DNA of 25,933 bases from an uncultured Bacilli bacterium (GTDB lineage: Bacteria > Bacillota_I > Bacilli_A > RF39 > UBA660): the NCBI GenBank assembly GCA_934183185.1, contig CAKPSO010000021.1, positions 1 through 25,933 of the forward strand, read 5' to 3'. Position 1 is the stretch's first letter. Each line of letters begins with the position of its first letter. A model generated the notes under the pieces. It was not told where the DNA came from, did not search any database, and worked only from the letters and a program-made list of their open reading frames with translations. Below are positions 1 to 7,943 of this stretch, one piece after another. A program made the position numbers and the translations under genes.

Positions 1-736
1 TTCTAACTTCACTACGAAGTTCATCTGTTAATTCTAGAACTTCATATTCCATCTTAGCTTCTCCAATTTCAGCTATAATTTCTTCTTGGAAAGCTACTAA
101 TTCTTTAATTGCTTCATGTCCAAACATTAATGCTTTTAACATTAAATCTTCAGATACCTGTTTAGCACCAGCTTCTACCATATTAATAGCATATTTAGTA
201 CCAGCTACTGTTAAATCAAGTTCTGATCTTTCTAATTCATCTGGGGTTGGATTAATAATAAATTCATTATCTACATACCCAACTTTCACACCAGCTATTG
301 GTCCATCAAATGGAATCTTACTAATACAAGTTGATAAACTAGAACCAAACATAGCAGTTAATTCTGGTGAATAATCAGGATCAACAGATAATACTGTATT
401 AACTATCTGTACTTCATTTTTAAAGTCTTCTGGAAACATTGGTCGCATAGGTCTATCAATCATACGAGCAGCAAGTGTTCCTTTTTCGGTAGGACGCCCT
501 TCTCTTTTAATAAATCCTCCTGGAATTTTTCCAACTGCATATAATTTTTCATTATATAAAACCATTAATGGAAAAAAATCTGATAGTATGTTAGCTGTTT
601 TACTAACAACGGCAGTAGATAAAATAACTGTATCTCCATATCTAACTAATACAGCTCCATCAGCTTGTTTAGCAACCTCGCCATGTTCTACTACTAATTT
701 TTTTCCTCTAAAATCAAATTCAAATATTTTTTTCAT
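1..736 (-). CDS. pnp: Polynucleotide phosphorylase, N-terminal part (runs off the window)
   Basis: Polyribonucleotide nucleotidyltransferase, the phosphorolytic 3'-5' exoribonuclease of mRNA decay. The frame is open from ATG at 736 to the window edge (about 245 residues) and starts MKKIFEFDFRGKKLVVEHGE. Family landmarks of the first RNase PH domain are visible, including GGFIKREGRPTEKGTLAAR and the following RMIDRPMRPMFP segment. The second RNase PH domain and the KH and S1 RNA-binding domains lie outside the window. A GAAGGGAG ribosome binding site precedes the ATG. rpsO lies upstream on the same strand, the classical rpsO-pnp order, but a terminator hairpin (891-923) separates them, so pnp is reached by readthrough or by a promoter in 737-890 that I cannot define convincingly. 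Confidence 0.95.
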   Translation of the reverse strand, partial: MKKIFEFDFRGKKLVVEHGEVAKQADGAVLVRYGDTVILSTAVVSKTANILSDFFPLMVLYNEKLYAVGKIPGGFIKREGRPTEKGTLAARMIDRPMRPMFPEDFKNEVQIVNTVLSVDPDYSPELTAMFGSSLSTCISKIPFDGPIAGVKVGYVDNEFIINPTPDELERSELDLTVAGTKYAINMVEAGAKQVSEDLMLKALMFGHEAIKELVAFQEEIIAEIGEAKMEYEVLELTDELRSEVR

Positions 737-890
737 ATATTACTCCCTTCATTATACCTTTATTTTCTTCATCTAATCTAGATTATATAATTTAATAATA
801 TTATCTCTAAATTTACTTTCTTGTTTTATATACCTTAATGTAAACTTTTGACTATTCATATTAGTATTTCTTTCTGCTAAAAATAATATT

Positions 891-923
891 ATTAAAAAAA
901 CAAAGACACTAAAAAATAGTGCC
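891..923 (-). terminator. Intrinsic terminator after rpsO
   Basis: In the minus-strand RNA, GGCACTA pairs with TAGTGTC (7 bp, one G-U) around a 5-nt loop, followed by TTTGTTTTTTT. It starts 12 nt after the rpsO stop codon and should limit readthrough into pnp. Confidence 0.8.
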
Positions 924-935
924 TTATTTTATATA

Positions 936-1205
936 TTATTTTCTTAAACCTAATTGTTTAATAACTTCGCGATATCTTTGAACATCTTTCTTTGCTAAGT
1001 AATTAAGCATACTTCTTCTTTGACCAACTTTCTTTAAAAGTCCACGATGAGAATGATGGTCATGTTTATGTTCTTTTAAATGTTCAGTTAAAGCATTGAT
1101 TTCTTCTGTTAAGATAGCTATTTGAACTTCGCAAGAACCGGTATCCTTTTCACTTCTAGCAAACTTTTTAACGATTTCTTGTTTCTTTTCTGTTGATAAA
1201 GCCAT
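936..1205 (-). CDS. rpsO: Ribosomal protein S15
   Basis: Small-subunit ribosomal protein S15, a primary binder of the 16S rRNA central domain. The 89-aa length is exactly usual for the family. Characteristic features are the start MALSTEKKQEIVKKF, the segment DTGSCEVQIAILTEEI, the HDHHSHRGLLKKVGQRR block that contacts rRNA, and the LNYLAKKD...YREVIKQLGLRK tail. The start is supported by an AAGGAGG site 7 nt upstream of the ATG. It is a single gene with its own promoter (1286-1314), a structured leader (1231-1276) and a terminator, with pnp following. Autoregulation by S15 binding to the leader is likely from what is known in other bacteria. Confidence 0.98.
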   Translation of the reverse strand: MALSTEKKQEIVKKFARSEKDTGSCEVQIAILTEEINALTEHLKEHKHDHHSHRGLLKKVGQRRSMLNYLAKKDVQRYREVIKQLGLRK

Positions 1206-1230
1206 TTCAATTCCTCCTTAATTATATTTG

Positions 1231-1276
1231 CCTTTGCCAAGCCATGGTCGGAATTAAACCAATGTCCTAGGAAAGG
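1231..1276 (-). promoter_or_regulatory. Structured 5' leader of rpsO, probable S15 autoregulatory element
   Basis: Between promoter and SD the minus-strand RNA can fold with an outer CCTTT/AAAGG stem enclosing an inner CA(T)TGGT/ACCATG hairpin. S15 represses its own mRNA in several bacterial groups by binding such leaders. The fold is read by eye; S15 binding is inference. Confidence 0.55.
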
Positions 1277-1285
1277 TACATGTAT

Positions 1286-1314
1286 AATATACTAGATATC
1301 AATTTAAAAAGCAA
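1286..1314 (-). promoter_or_regulatory. Sigma-A promoter of rpsO
   Basis: On the minus strand: -35 TTGCTT, exactly 17 bp spacer, -10 TATATT. The predicted start near 1279 places the structured leader at the very 5' end of the transcript. Confidence 0.65.
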
Positions 1315-1440
1315 GCACTTTTAATTAAATTATCTTAGTTTTTGTTACAGCTACTGCATCAAATGACTATCAATCTTATTTATTAAATAATGCCATATGC
1401 CTTAGTATCGGTATTTTTCATATATATTAAAAAGAATAAG

Positions 1441-4400
1441 TTATTTGCTTACTCTTTCTACATCAAATTTAACATTTATACCATTAAGATTTGCCTCTTC
1501 AGTAGTTAAATCTTTCTTTACTATTTCAAGAGCTAGTGTTTCTTTCTTAATAGTATCTATATAGTTTTTAATAGCATTTTCAAACTCTTTATTATCTGAA
1601 TAGTAAATCGTTATTCTATCAGTTATTTCAAAATCTTTAGCTTTTCTCAAATTTTGAACTTTGCTAATAAATTCTCTTACTATACCTTCATTTATTAACT
1701 CGTCAGTTAAGGTAGTATTCAATACAATGAAGTTATTACCTTCATGGCTAGCATTGAATCCTTCCTTAGAAGATACTCTTATTTCTACCATTTCAGGAGT
1801 GATTTCTACTTCTTCATTGTCTACTTCCATTTTTATAGTACCATTATCTTCTAAAATACTAATATCTTCATCACTAAGAGCAGTAAGTTTTTCTTGGAAT
1901 TCTTTCATGTGAGAGCCAAACATCTTACCACATATTTTGAAGTTTGGTTTTACTTCAAAATTCATGTATAGAGATAAGTCAGAAGCAAAGTTTACTTCTT
2001 TTACATTTAATTCTTCTTTTATTAGATCTACTAAATCAGAAATAGTATTTTCATTCTTACCATCTAGTATTACTTCACTAATTGGTTGTCTTACTTTTAT
2101 TTTTGCTTCTTCTCTAGCATTTCTACCTAATGAAATTAAATCTCTTACTAAGTCCATTCTACGTTCAATTTTTTCATTAATTTTAGCATCGTCACAAACT
2201 GGATAGCTAGCTAAATGAACACTTTCTTCACCGGTTAAATCTGTATAAATTTCATCTGATACAAATGGAACTATGGGAGCTATTAATCTGCAGATTCCTT
2301 CTAGTACTTGATAAGTAGTTTTATAAACAGCTTTTTTACTTATATCAAGATCACTACCCCAGAATCTTCTACGATTACGTCTTATATACCAATTAGATAA
2401 TTCTTCATTAACAAAATTATTTACTAATCTGACTGCTTTATTTAAATCATATTCATCCATAGCATTAGTCATATATTTTACTAATTTATTGTATTTAGAA
2501 AGTAACCATTTATCTATTTCTTCTAGTTCTTCATAGTCTACTTCAAATTCTCTTGGATCAACTTTATCAGTATTAGCATACATTTCAAAGAAAGTATATG
2601 TATTTTTTAGAGTGTTGAAGAATTTAGATTGAACTTCTTTTATACCATCCTCATCAAATTTTAATGGGGTCCATACTGGAGATGCATATAGCATATAGAA
2701 TCTGGTAGCATCTGCTCCATATTTTTCTAAAACAGTAAATGGTTCTACCGCATTACCTTTAGATTTATGCATTTTCTGACCAAATTTATCTAGTAATAAG
2801 TCATTTACTAAAACGTTCTTATATGGACTACAACCCTTAACAAAAGTAGAAATTACTAGTAATGAATAGAACCAACCACGTGTTTGATCAATTCCTTCAC
2901 TAATAAAATCAGCTGGGAATTGTTTTTCAAATAAGTCCTTATTTTCAAATGGATAATGGTATTGAGCAAATGGCATAGAACCAGAATCAAACCAACAATC
3001 CATTACTTCTTTAACACGAGTCATTTCTTTTCCACATTCTGGACATTTTATATGAATATCATCAACATATGGTCTATGTAGTTCAATAGATTCATCTATA
3101 TTTTCAATAGCTTTTTCTACTAGTTCTTTACGAGAACCTATCATTTCATCATGTCCACAACTACATCTCCATAGTGGGATTGGTGTACCCCAATATCTAT
3201 TTCTAGAGATAGCCCAGTCATTCATATTTTCAAGCCAGTTGCCAAAACGTTTTTCTCCAACATATTCTGGATACCAATTAACGGTATTATTTGCTTCAAT
3301 AATTTTATCCTTAAAAGCAGTTGTTTTGATGTATAAACTTGGTTTTGAGTAATAAACAAGCGGTGTTTTACATCTCCAGCAATGTGGGTAATTATGTTCC
3401 ATTTTTTGTTTTTTAAATAATTTATCTTGGCTAGCTAAATATTTTATAATTTCAATTTCAAGTTCTGGATCAACTACTAGTCTTCCCTTCCATGGTCCTT
3501 CAGTGTAACATCCATTTTCGTCAACTGGATTTAACATTGGTAAATCATATTTTAATCCTACTTCGTAGTCATCTTGTCCAAAGGCTGGAGCTATGTGAAC
3601 AATACCAGTTCCATCTTCCATAGTTACATATGAAGCGCATGTTACGTAAAAGGCTTTTTTATTAACAGATAGGAATGGTAAGAACTGCTCATATTCACGA
3701 TATTCTAAATCTTTTCCTAAATATTCTTCTACTACTTCAAAGTCATCACCTAATACTTTGTGTGCAAGCTTTTCAGCTACTATAAAGTTGTAGCCTTTAG
3801 ATAAACATTTAACATACTTTTCATCTGGATTAACACAGGCTGCAACGTTTGACATTAAAGTCCATGGTGTAGTTGTCCAAATTAATAAGTAAGTGTTTTC
3901 TTCATCTTTTAATTTAAATGGAACAGTTACTGTGTTAACACTAATTTCTTTATATCCTTGAGCTACTTCATGACTAGCAAGTCCTGTTCCACATCTAGGA
4001 CAGTATGGTAAAATTTTAAGTCCGTCATAGATTAATCCTTCATCAAAGAATTTTTTTAATATCCACCATTCAGTTTCTATATAATTATTGTCATAAGTTA
4101 CGTATGGATGTTTTAAGTCGATGAACTGTCCCATTTTATTAGTGAAGTCTTTGAATGAAGCTTCATTTTTCCAAACTGATTCACGGCATTTTTCATTAAA
4201 TTCTTTAATTCCATATTTCTCAATATCAGTTTTACCACTGAAACCTAATTCTTTTTCTACTTGTACTTCTACTGGAAGTCCATGAGTATCCCAACCTACT
4301 TTACGAAGTACCTTGTAACCTTGCATAGTTTTATATTTACAGAAAGTATCTTTTAAAAGTTTAGCTAACATATGATGAATTCCAGGCATACCATTAGCTG

Positions 4401-4536
4401 TTGCTGGTCCATCATAGAAAACAAAATAATCTTTTCCTTTTTCAATAGATTTATTTAATAAGTCTTCCTCTAAAAACTTATCCATTAATTTTTTTTCAAC
4501 AACACTATTTTTTTCTTTACTTAATTCTTTAAACAT
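1441..4536 (-). CDS. ileS: Isoleucyl-tRNA synthetase, type-2-like with a GIHH signature motif
   Basis: Cytoplasmic class I synthetase charging tRNA-Ile. The 1031-aa length and the KVGWDTHGLPVE block (residues 79-90) fit the longer IleRS2 group. The Rossmann signature normally written HxGH reads GIHH at 52-55, in context NGMPGIHHMLAKL. The second signature is KMHKS at 588-592. The editing domain (about 200-390) keeps TTTPWT (221-226) and the GTGIVHIAPAFGQDD segment (309-323) with its conserved Asp. Paired Cys (CPRC, CWRC, CSC, CPEC) suggest zinc sites. The anticodon-binding domain follows from about 690. ATG at 4536 has an AAAGGGTG site upstream and starts 3 nt after the stop of the preceding gene, so the two are co-transcribed under the T-box at 5154-5382. 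No clear terminator follows. Confidence 0.97.
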   Translation of the reverse strand: MFKELSKEKNSVVEKKLMDKFLEEDLLNKSIEKGKDYFVFYDGPATANGMPGIHHMLAKLLKDTFCKYKTMQGYKVLRKVGWDTHGLPVEVQVEKELGFSGKTDIEKYGIKEFNEKCRESVWKNEASFKDFTNKMGQFIDLKHPYVTYDNNYIETEWWILKKFFDEGLIYDGLKILPYCPRCGTGLASHEVAQGYKEISVNTVTVPFKLKDEENTYLLIWTTTPWTLMSNVAACVNPDEKYVKCLSKGYNFIVAEKLAHKVLGDDFEVVEEYLGKDLEYREYEQFLPFLSVNKKAFYVTCASYVTMEDGTGIVHIAPAFGQDDYEVGLKYDLPMLNPVDENGCYTEGPWKGRLVVDPELEIEIIKYLASQDKLFKKQKMEHNYPHCWRCKTPLVYYSKPSLYIKTTAFKDKIIEANNTVNWYPEYVGEKRFGNWLENMNDWAISRNRYWGTPIPLWRCSCGHDEMIGSRKELVEKAIENIDESIELHRPYVDDIHIKCPECGKEMTRVKEVMDCWFDSGSMPFAQYHYPFENKDLFEKQFPADFISEGIDQTRGWFYSLLVISTFVKGCSPYKNVLVNDLLLDKFGQKMHKSKGNAVEPFTVLEKYGADATRFYMLYASPVWTPLKFDEDGIKEVQSKFFNTLKNTYTFFEMYANTDKVDPREFEVDYEELEEIDKWLLSKYNKLVKYMTNAMDEYDLNKAVRLVNNFVNEELSNWYIRRNRRRFWGSDLDISKKAVYKTTYQVLEGICRLIAPIVPFVSDEIYTDLTGEESVHLASYPVCDDAKINEKIERRMDLVRDLISLGRNAREEAKIKVRQPISEVILDGKNENTISDLVDLIKEELNVKEVNFASDLSLYMNFEVKPNFKICGKMFGSHMKEFQEKLTALSDEDISILEDNGTIKMEVDNEEVEITPEMVEIRVSSKEGFNASHEGNNFIVLNTTLTDELINEGIVREFISKVQNLRKAKDFEITDRITIYYSDNKEFENAIKNYIDTIKKETLALEIVKKDLTTEEANLNGINVKFDVERVSK

Positions 4537-4539
4537 AAT

Positions 4540-5142
4540 TTACACCCTTTCTCTTATTATTTTACGAATTTGTTTAACATTATCTTCTCCATAGATATGA
4601 GAGTAACTTTCTATCATATTTTTAGATTCATTTTTACTAAACCTAAAATAAATATCATTGTCTTGATAAATATGCCTATCATCAAATGCTATTAAATAAT
4701 CGCCTTTCATATTTCTAATAGCAGATTGCATTTGTTCATAATTAATATCAAATTCTAATTTTCTACTAACATTACTTAACTCTTTATACCAATTATATAT
4801 ATGATACTTATAATCACTATAATAGGATAATACTGGTACCATAATATAACAGATACCATTAACATCAAGATTCTCTATACCATCTAAGTAAGAATTAAAA
4901 TTCGAAAGACTCTCTGATTTCAAAACGCCATGACTATCTCTATGATAAATACCATCTATTCTACCATCTTCAAAATTATATTTTTTCATTAAAATTTCTA
5001 AAGCCTCATGGGTAAGTTCTTGATGTTCTCTAATATACTTTACAAACATAGCTTCCCTATACTTAATAGCTTCATCATTCTTATGTTTTTTTAGATACTC
5101 TCTAATATCTTGTTCAGTAATTTCAAATTTTATATTTTCCAT
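4540..5142 (-). CDS. Hypothetical 200-aa protein between T-box and ileS
   Basis: Not recognised. A soluble, charged 200-aa protein with no signal peptide or membrane segment. The N-terminal 60 residues look helical and Lys/Glu-rich; the middle holds a Tyr-rich stretch (DVNGICYIMVPVLSYYSDYK) and a later GDYLIAFDDRHIYQ segment. The frame stays open upstream to 5229, but those codons lie in the T-box antiterminator and terminator. I chose ATG at 5142 because GGAGGG precedes it by 4 nt, just beyond the terminator U-tract. The stop is 3 nt before ileS, so it is the first gene of an Ile-responsive operon. A link to isoleucine supply, tRNA-Ile or IleRS is only inference from position. Confidence 0.8.
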   Translation of the reverse strand: MENIKFEITEQDIREYLKKHKNDEAIKYREAMFVKYIREHQELTHEALEILMKKYNFEDGRIDGIYHRDSHGVLKSESLSNFNSYLDGIENLDVNGICYIMVPVLSYYSDYKYHIYNWYKELSNVSRKLEFDINYEQMQSAIRNMKGDYLIAFDDRHIYQDNDIYFRFSKNESKNMIESYSHIYGEDNVKQIRKIIRERV

Positions 5143-5153
5143 AAACCCTCCAT

Positions 5154-5191
5154 AAAAAAAACGACTATTCTTCCATAAGGACGAATAATCG
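5154..5191 (-). terminator. T-box terminator hairpin
   Basis: Minus-strand CGATTATTCGTCC pairs with GGAAGAATAGTCG around TTAT, with one mismatch and a wobble, followed by eight U. Its 5' arm overlaps the T-box sequence, so antiterminator and terminator are mutually exclusive. Confidence 0.9.
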
Positions 5192-5382
5192 CGGTACCAC
5201 CTTAATTGATAATTATAATAATTATCCACTTGAATCTGTAACGTAGATATACGACTTTATCTTATCCATAAAGCACAATCTTGAAAGTGATCTAAATAAT
5301 ATTTAATATATTCCTATTTCACCAAATTAAGGAACTCTCTAAATACTTCCTATTATTCCGTCTTTCGCACTTGCTTTGACAT
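5154..5382 (-). promoter_or_regulatory. T-box riboswitch, isoleucine-specific
   Basis: Leader RNA that senses uncharged tRNA-Ile and then allows transcription of the 200-aa gene and ileS. The 14-nt T-box AAGGTGGTACCGCG is at 5190-5203. Upstream lie the stem I sequence with GAGAGTTCC and GGTGAAATAGGAA (about 5306-5342), and a probable specifier ATC (minus-strand codon at 5289-5291) in the context TTTAGATCACTTTC. ATC is the exact complement of the GAT anticodon of the tRNA gene 120 nt upstream. The terminator hairpin with its U-tract closes the element. Specifier assignment is by eye; the family assignment is firm. Confidence 0.93.
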
Positions 5383-5388
5383 AAGTTA

Positions 5389-5417
5389 ATATAACACATT
5401 AGATGGGAAAATGTCAA
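5389..5417 (-). promoter_or_regulatory. Sigma-A promoter of the T-box/ileS operon
   Basis: Minus strand: consensus -35 TTGACA, 17 bp spacer, -10 TTATAT. It lies just past the tRNA-Ile terminator, so the operon is transcribed independently of the tRNA gene. Confidence 0.75.
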
Positions 5418-5429
5418 AATAATTTTTAT

Positions 5430-5465
5430 CAAAAATTAAAGGATACTTACTTCCTAAGTATCCTT
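5430..5465 (-). terminator. Intrinsic terminator after tRNA-Ile
   Basis: A perfect 11-bp stem AAGGATACTTA/TAAGTATCCTT with a 5-nt loop, followed on the minus strand by TTTAATTTTT. A second small hairpin (8 bp, 3-nt loop, 5473-5491) lies between it and the tRNA. Confidence 0.85.
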
Positions 5466-5501
5466 ATACTAAAACCTTATAAAATAAGGTTATCATCAAA
5501 C

Positions 5502-5578
<77 letters not shown>

Positions 5579-5599
5579 AGTTTCATGTCAACTGTTTTC

Positions 5600-5628
5600 A
5601 TTTTACACTAAAGTTTATTCTTATGCAA
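5600..5628 (-). promoter_or_regulatory. Promoter of tRNA-Ile
   Basis: Minus strand: -35 TTGCAT, 17 bp, -10 TAAAAT, 22 nt before the mature tRNA 5' end. Confidence 0.6.
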
Positions 5629-5673
5629 GAGATTTCTTGATAATTTTTTCTTTTTTTCAATGAGAACAGTTAA

Positions 5674-5703
5674 ATTATATAATATAAACTTATACCTAGT
5701 CAA
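5674..5703 (-). promoter_or_regulatory. Possible second, upstream promoter of tRNA-Ile
   Basis: Minus strand: -35 TTGACT, 18 bp, -10 TATAAT. It points at the tRNA about 95 nt downstream and would give tandem promoters, common for stable RNA genes. Confidence 0.5.
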
Positions 5704-5737
5704 CCAAAAATATCATTTTTATTAAAATTATGTATAG

Positions 5738-5773
5738 AAAAAGTATTCCTTAAAATTTATAGGAATACTTTTT
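5738..5773 (-). terminator. Intrinsic terminator after the thioredoxin-like gene
   Basis: A 13-bp inverted repeat AAAAAGTATTCCT/AGGAATACTTTTT with a 10-nt loop, beginning 8 nt past the stop codon at 5782. It is A/T-flanked on both sides and could act in both directions. Confidence 0.8.
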
Positions 5774-5781
5774 AATCAATA

Positions 5782-6306
5782 TTATTTAGTAATTTCAGTT
5801 AAATAATTTAGGACATTTTCCTTACCTTCTACACGTTCAGTAACTTTATGATTAGATATTTTCAAGATAGTAGGATTAGAAACCTTCACATCTTCAATAT
5901 TAGATGGATATTCATTATACTCTTCTCCATCTTCTTTAATGAAGCCCTTACTAAATCCCTTTTCTAAATCTACTAAATAGAAGCCTAGGCTATTATCTTT
6001 ATTTGTATAAATATCTTTAAATGTTAAATAACTAGAAGCTATATTATCAGTAAAATTAAAGTATAAAACATAATAATCATCTGAACTCATACTAAGTGCT
6101 TGACCTGCTAAGATTTCTTCATATTGAATCTCTGCTGGTGTTTCTTTCTTTTTATCTTTACCAAATTTTATATCTCCAGTAATAAGCCCTGCTATAAAGT
6201 AAGTAAGTCCAAGTACTATTAATACTCCAACTAATATTTTTACTACTTTGCTAACCTCTAGATCTGTAGAAGTATTTAGTTTGAAATTATTTTTCTTTTT
6301 GCTCAT
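5782..6306 (-). CDS. Membrane-anchored thioredoxin-like protein without active-site cysteines
   Basis: A 174-aa protein with a Lys-rich cytoplasmic N-terminus, one membrane span (about 22-43) and an extracellular domain of some 120 residues. The domain reads like a thioredoxin fold: strand YYVLYFNF (78-85), strand FYLVDLEK (109-116), then NPTILKI (144-150), where P145 sits like the cis-Pro of thioredoxins, then the KVTERVEGKENVLNYL strand-helix end. There is no Cys at all, so a CxxC redox role is excluded. Family assignment is by pattern only; binding or chaperone-like function is inference. ATG at 6306 is preceded by GGTGATG. It is monocistronic between two terminators, with a possible extended -10 promoter at 6326-6334. 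Confidence 0.75.
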   Translation of the reverse strand: MSKKKNNFKLNTSTDLEVSKVVKILVGVLIVLGLTYFIAGLITGDIKFGKDKKKETPAEIQYEEILAGQALSMSSDDYYVLYFNFTDNIASSYLTFKDIYTNKDNSLGFYLVDLEKGFSKGFIKEDGEEYNEYPSNIEDVKVSNPTILKISNHKVTERVEGKENVLNYLTEITK

Positions 6307-6325
6307 AAATCATCACCACGTGTTT

Positions 6326-6334
6326 ATTATAACA
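6326..6334 (-). promoter_or_regulatory. Possible extended -10 promoter (TGTTATAAT)
   Basis: TGTTATAAT about 20 nt upstream of the ATG at 6306, with no recognisable -35 box. The 13-mer TGCATGTTATAAT around it recurs upstream of the gene starting at 10571. Confidence 0.4.
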
Positions 6335-6341
6335 TGCAGTC

Positions 6342-6381
6342 AAAAAAAAAGAAACTATTTTATTCTTAAGAATAAACATAA
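6342..6381 (-). terminator. Intrinsic terminator after the lipoprotein gene
   Basis: Minus strand GAAATTATGTTTATTC pairs imperfectly with GAATAAAATAGTTTC around TTAA, followed by nine T. It lies about 20 nt downstream of the stop at 6400. Confidence 0.7.
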
Positions 6382-6399
6382 TTTCCTTTAAAAATTAAA

Positions 6400-7485
6400 C
6401 TATTTAGCATTTGGTACTACGTTAATGCTTCTAGCAATGTCTACAAGCTCATCTTGGCTCATTACATCTGAGACTATATAATAATCTATACCATTACTAT
6501 TCCATGTTATGGAACTATCTGTTAAGGCTCCTACAGTATCAATTAATAGATATGGTTCTCCATAAGTAGGAATGATTGAAAATTCCTGTTCTATGCTGGC
6601 AGTTTCTTCTACTAGTAGGAATGGTTTTTCTCCTTCAAATGTCATTATTATTCGTTCACCATCAGATTTTTTTACTTTTTCTTCTGATGCTAATTTAGTA
6701 CCTGTTGGGATATATAACGGATATATTGTATCTTCTAATACTCCTGTTTCAGTAGTAGATTGGCACTCACCTGATGTACATGTGGTGTTGGCACTAGGAC
6801 TTGGTGATGGAGTCTGTGATGGTGTTGGAGTTGGTGATGATGTTGGGGTTTCATTATTATTAGTTCCCATAATGGCATCTAAGTCAAAAGTGCTACTGTC
6901 TACTTTTTGATTAATTTCAATAGTAGTAAATGTCATTTTCATTTGTTCTATATCGTTTTCATCTACTACTTTTACTTCTTTTAAATTATAATCTTTATCG
7001 AATTTAACAACTTGTTTTACTAGTTTTCTATTATTTGGATAGTTAACATCTGTAGTAATTAAATAATAGTTTTCATCTTCTACTAGACTTCTATCATCAT
7101 CATCTAAAATATCATTTATTATAGATGATATTAGATAAGTTTGTGAGTTATTATATGGCCAATCGCTTTGAAATTTAAAACTTTTATTTAATGATGGCGT
7201 TAAAACGTATACTCCATCATCATTCTTTAATATTATTTGCTCATGATTGTTGGCTTTATTCACTAAACTAACATTAAATTTATCTTTTTTCTGATATATT
7301 ACTTTAACATCGTAATTATATACATCATCATTATTAACTATCTGTAGATCTCCTGTTAGTTTATATGATTTTAAATTACTGTATTTCTTTTCTACTTTTT
7401 TAACAATATCATTTTTATCACCGCCAAAGCATCCAGTAACAAATATGCACAACAGAATTGTCAAAAATAATATTTTCTTTTTCAT
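6400..7485 (-). CDS. Lipoprotein with LolA-like and DUF4367-like domains
   Basis: A secreted lipoprotein of 361 aa. The signal peptide MKKKILFLTILLCIFVTGC ends in a VTGC lipobox with Cys19 as the lipidated residue. Residues 20-210 resemble the LolA/MucB-like fold of Gram-positive sporulation lipoproteins (YdcC type): repeated strands with VVNNDDVYNYDVKVIYQKK and TFTTIEINQKVDSSTFDL. A Pro/Ser/Thr linker (about 218-237) joins a C-terminal DUF4367-like domain ending YYIVSDVMSQDELVDIARSI. A TTG at 7497 extends the frame, but the GAGGTGG site at 7489-7495 lies inside that extension and points to ATG at 7485. Probably a cell-surface sensor or chaperone for lipid or peptide; not more precise. Divergent from the DUF378 gene. 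Confidence 0.8.
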   Translation of the reverse strand: MKKKILFLTILLCIFVTGCFGGDKNDIVKKVEKKYSNLKSYKLTGDLQIVNNDDVYNYDVKVIYQKKDKFNVSLVNKANNHEQIILKNDDGVYVLTPSLNKSFKFQSDWPYNNSQTYLISSIINDILDDDDRSLVEDENYYLITTDVNYPNNRKLVKQVVKFDKDYNLKEVKVVDENDIEQMKMTFTTIEINQKVDSSTFDLDAIMGTNNNETPTSSPTPTPSQTPSPSPSANTTCTSGECQSTTETGVLEDTIYPLYIPTGTKLASEEKVKKSDGERIIMTFEGEKPFLLVEETASIEQEFSIIPTYGEPYLLIDTVGALTDSSITWNSNGIDYYIVSDVMSQDELVDIARSINVVPNAK

Positions 7486-7599
7486 TTTCCACCTCAATTA
7501 TCTTTCATTTAATTATATGGATACATTTTTTCAATATTCATGAATAATTTATTTTTTTTTGTTTATTCTAATACTAGAAATAGAAAAGAGGAGGAAATT

Positions 7600-7794
7600 A
7601 TGCAAACATTACAAAAAGTATGTTTAGTACTTACTATTATAGGTGCACTAAATTGGGGTCTTGTTGGTTTATTTGATTTCAATTTAGTATCAACATTATT
7701 TGGTGCTGAAAATGTTATAACACGTATTGTGTATGTACTAGTTGGAATAGCTGGAATTATAAACATTGCATTATTATTTGATGACTTTGATTAA
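7600..7794 (+). CDS. DUF378 family small membrane protein
   Basis: A 64-aa integral membrane protein with two predicted spans (about 6-24 and 40-58). The motif GALNWGLVGLFDFNLVSTLF is diagnostic for DUF378 (B. subtilis YuzA type); function unknown. The frame opens at 7540, but GAGGAGG at 7588-7594 places the start at ATG 7600. One of only two plus-strand genes here; transcribed divergently from the lipoprotein gene and followed by an intrinsic terminator. Confidence 0.92.
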   Translation: MQTLQKVCLVLTIIGALNWGLVGLFDFNLVSTLFGAENVITRIVYVLVGIAGIINIALLFDDFD

Positions 7795-7832
7795 ATTCTA
7801 GGATAGTAAAATAAAATCTTGAGTTGTAAAGT

Positions 7833-7872
7833 AAAAGTAGGCATAAAAAAGAATGTGCCTACTTTTATTTTG
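7833..7872 (+). terminator. Intrinsic terminator after the DUF378 gene
   Basis: AAAAGTAGGCA pairs with TGCCTACTTTT (11 bp, 12-nt loop), followed by ATTTTG on the plus strand. Confidence 0.8.
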
Positions 7873-7943
7873 TTATAATTTAGTAAAGATGAGCTTACTG
7901 GAAAACCTAAGGGTGGAAAGAATAAGTATTCTGGTTCTATAAT

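Noticed and set aside
747..760. TATAAT just upstream of the pnp ribosome binding site
   Set aside because: Transcription would begin in or after the SD sequence; no matching -35 box.
588..776. Plus-strand 62-aa frame opposite pnp
   Set aside because: Antisense shadow of a clear pnp reading frame, with no ribosome binding site and no family features.
5143..5229. N-terminal extension of the 200-aa protein to 229 aa (start at 5229)
   Set aside because: These codons are the T-box antiterminator/terminator region; the GGAGGG site and ATG at 5142 lie after the U-tract.
6572..6910. Plus-strand 112-aa frame with GVGVGDDVGV repeats
   Set aside because: It mirrors the Pro/Ser/Thr linker codons of the lipoprotein on the other strand; low complexity, no start signal.
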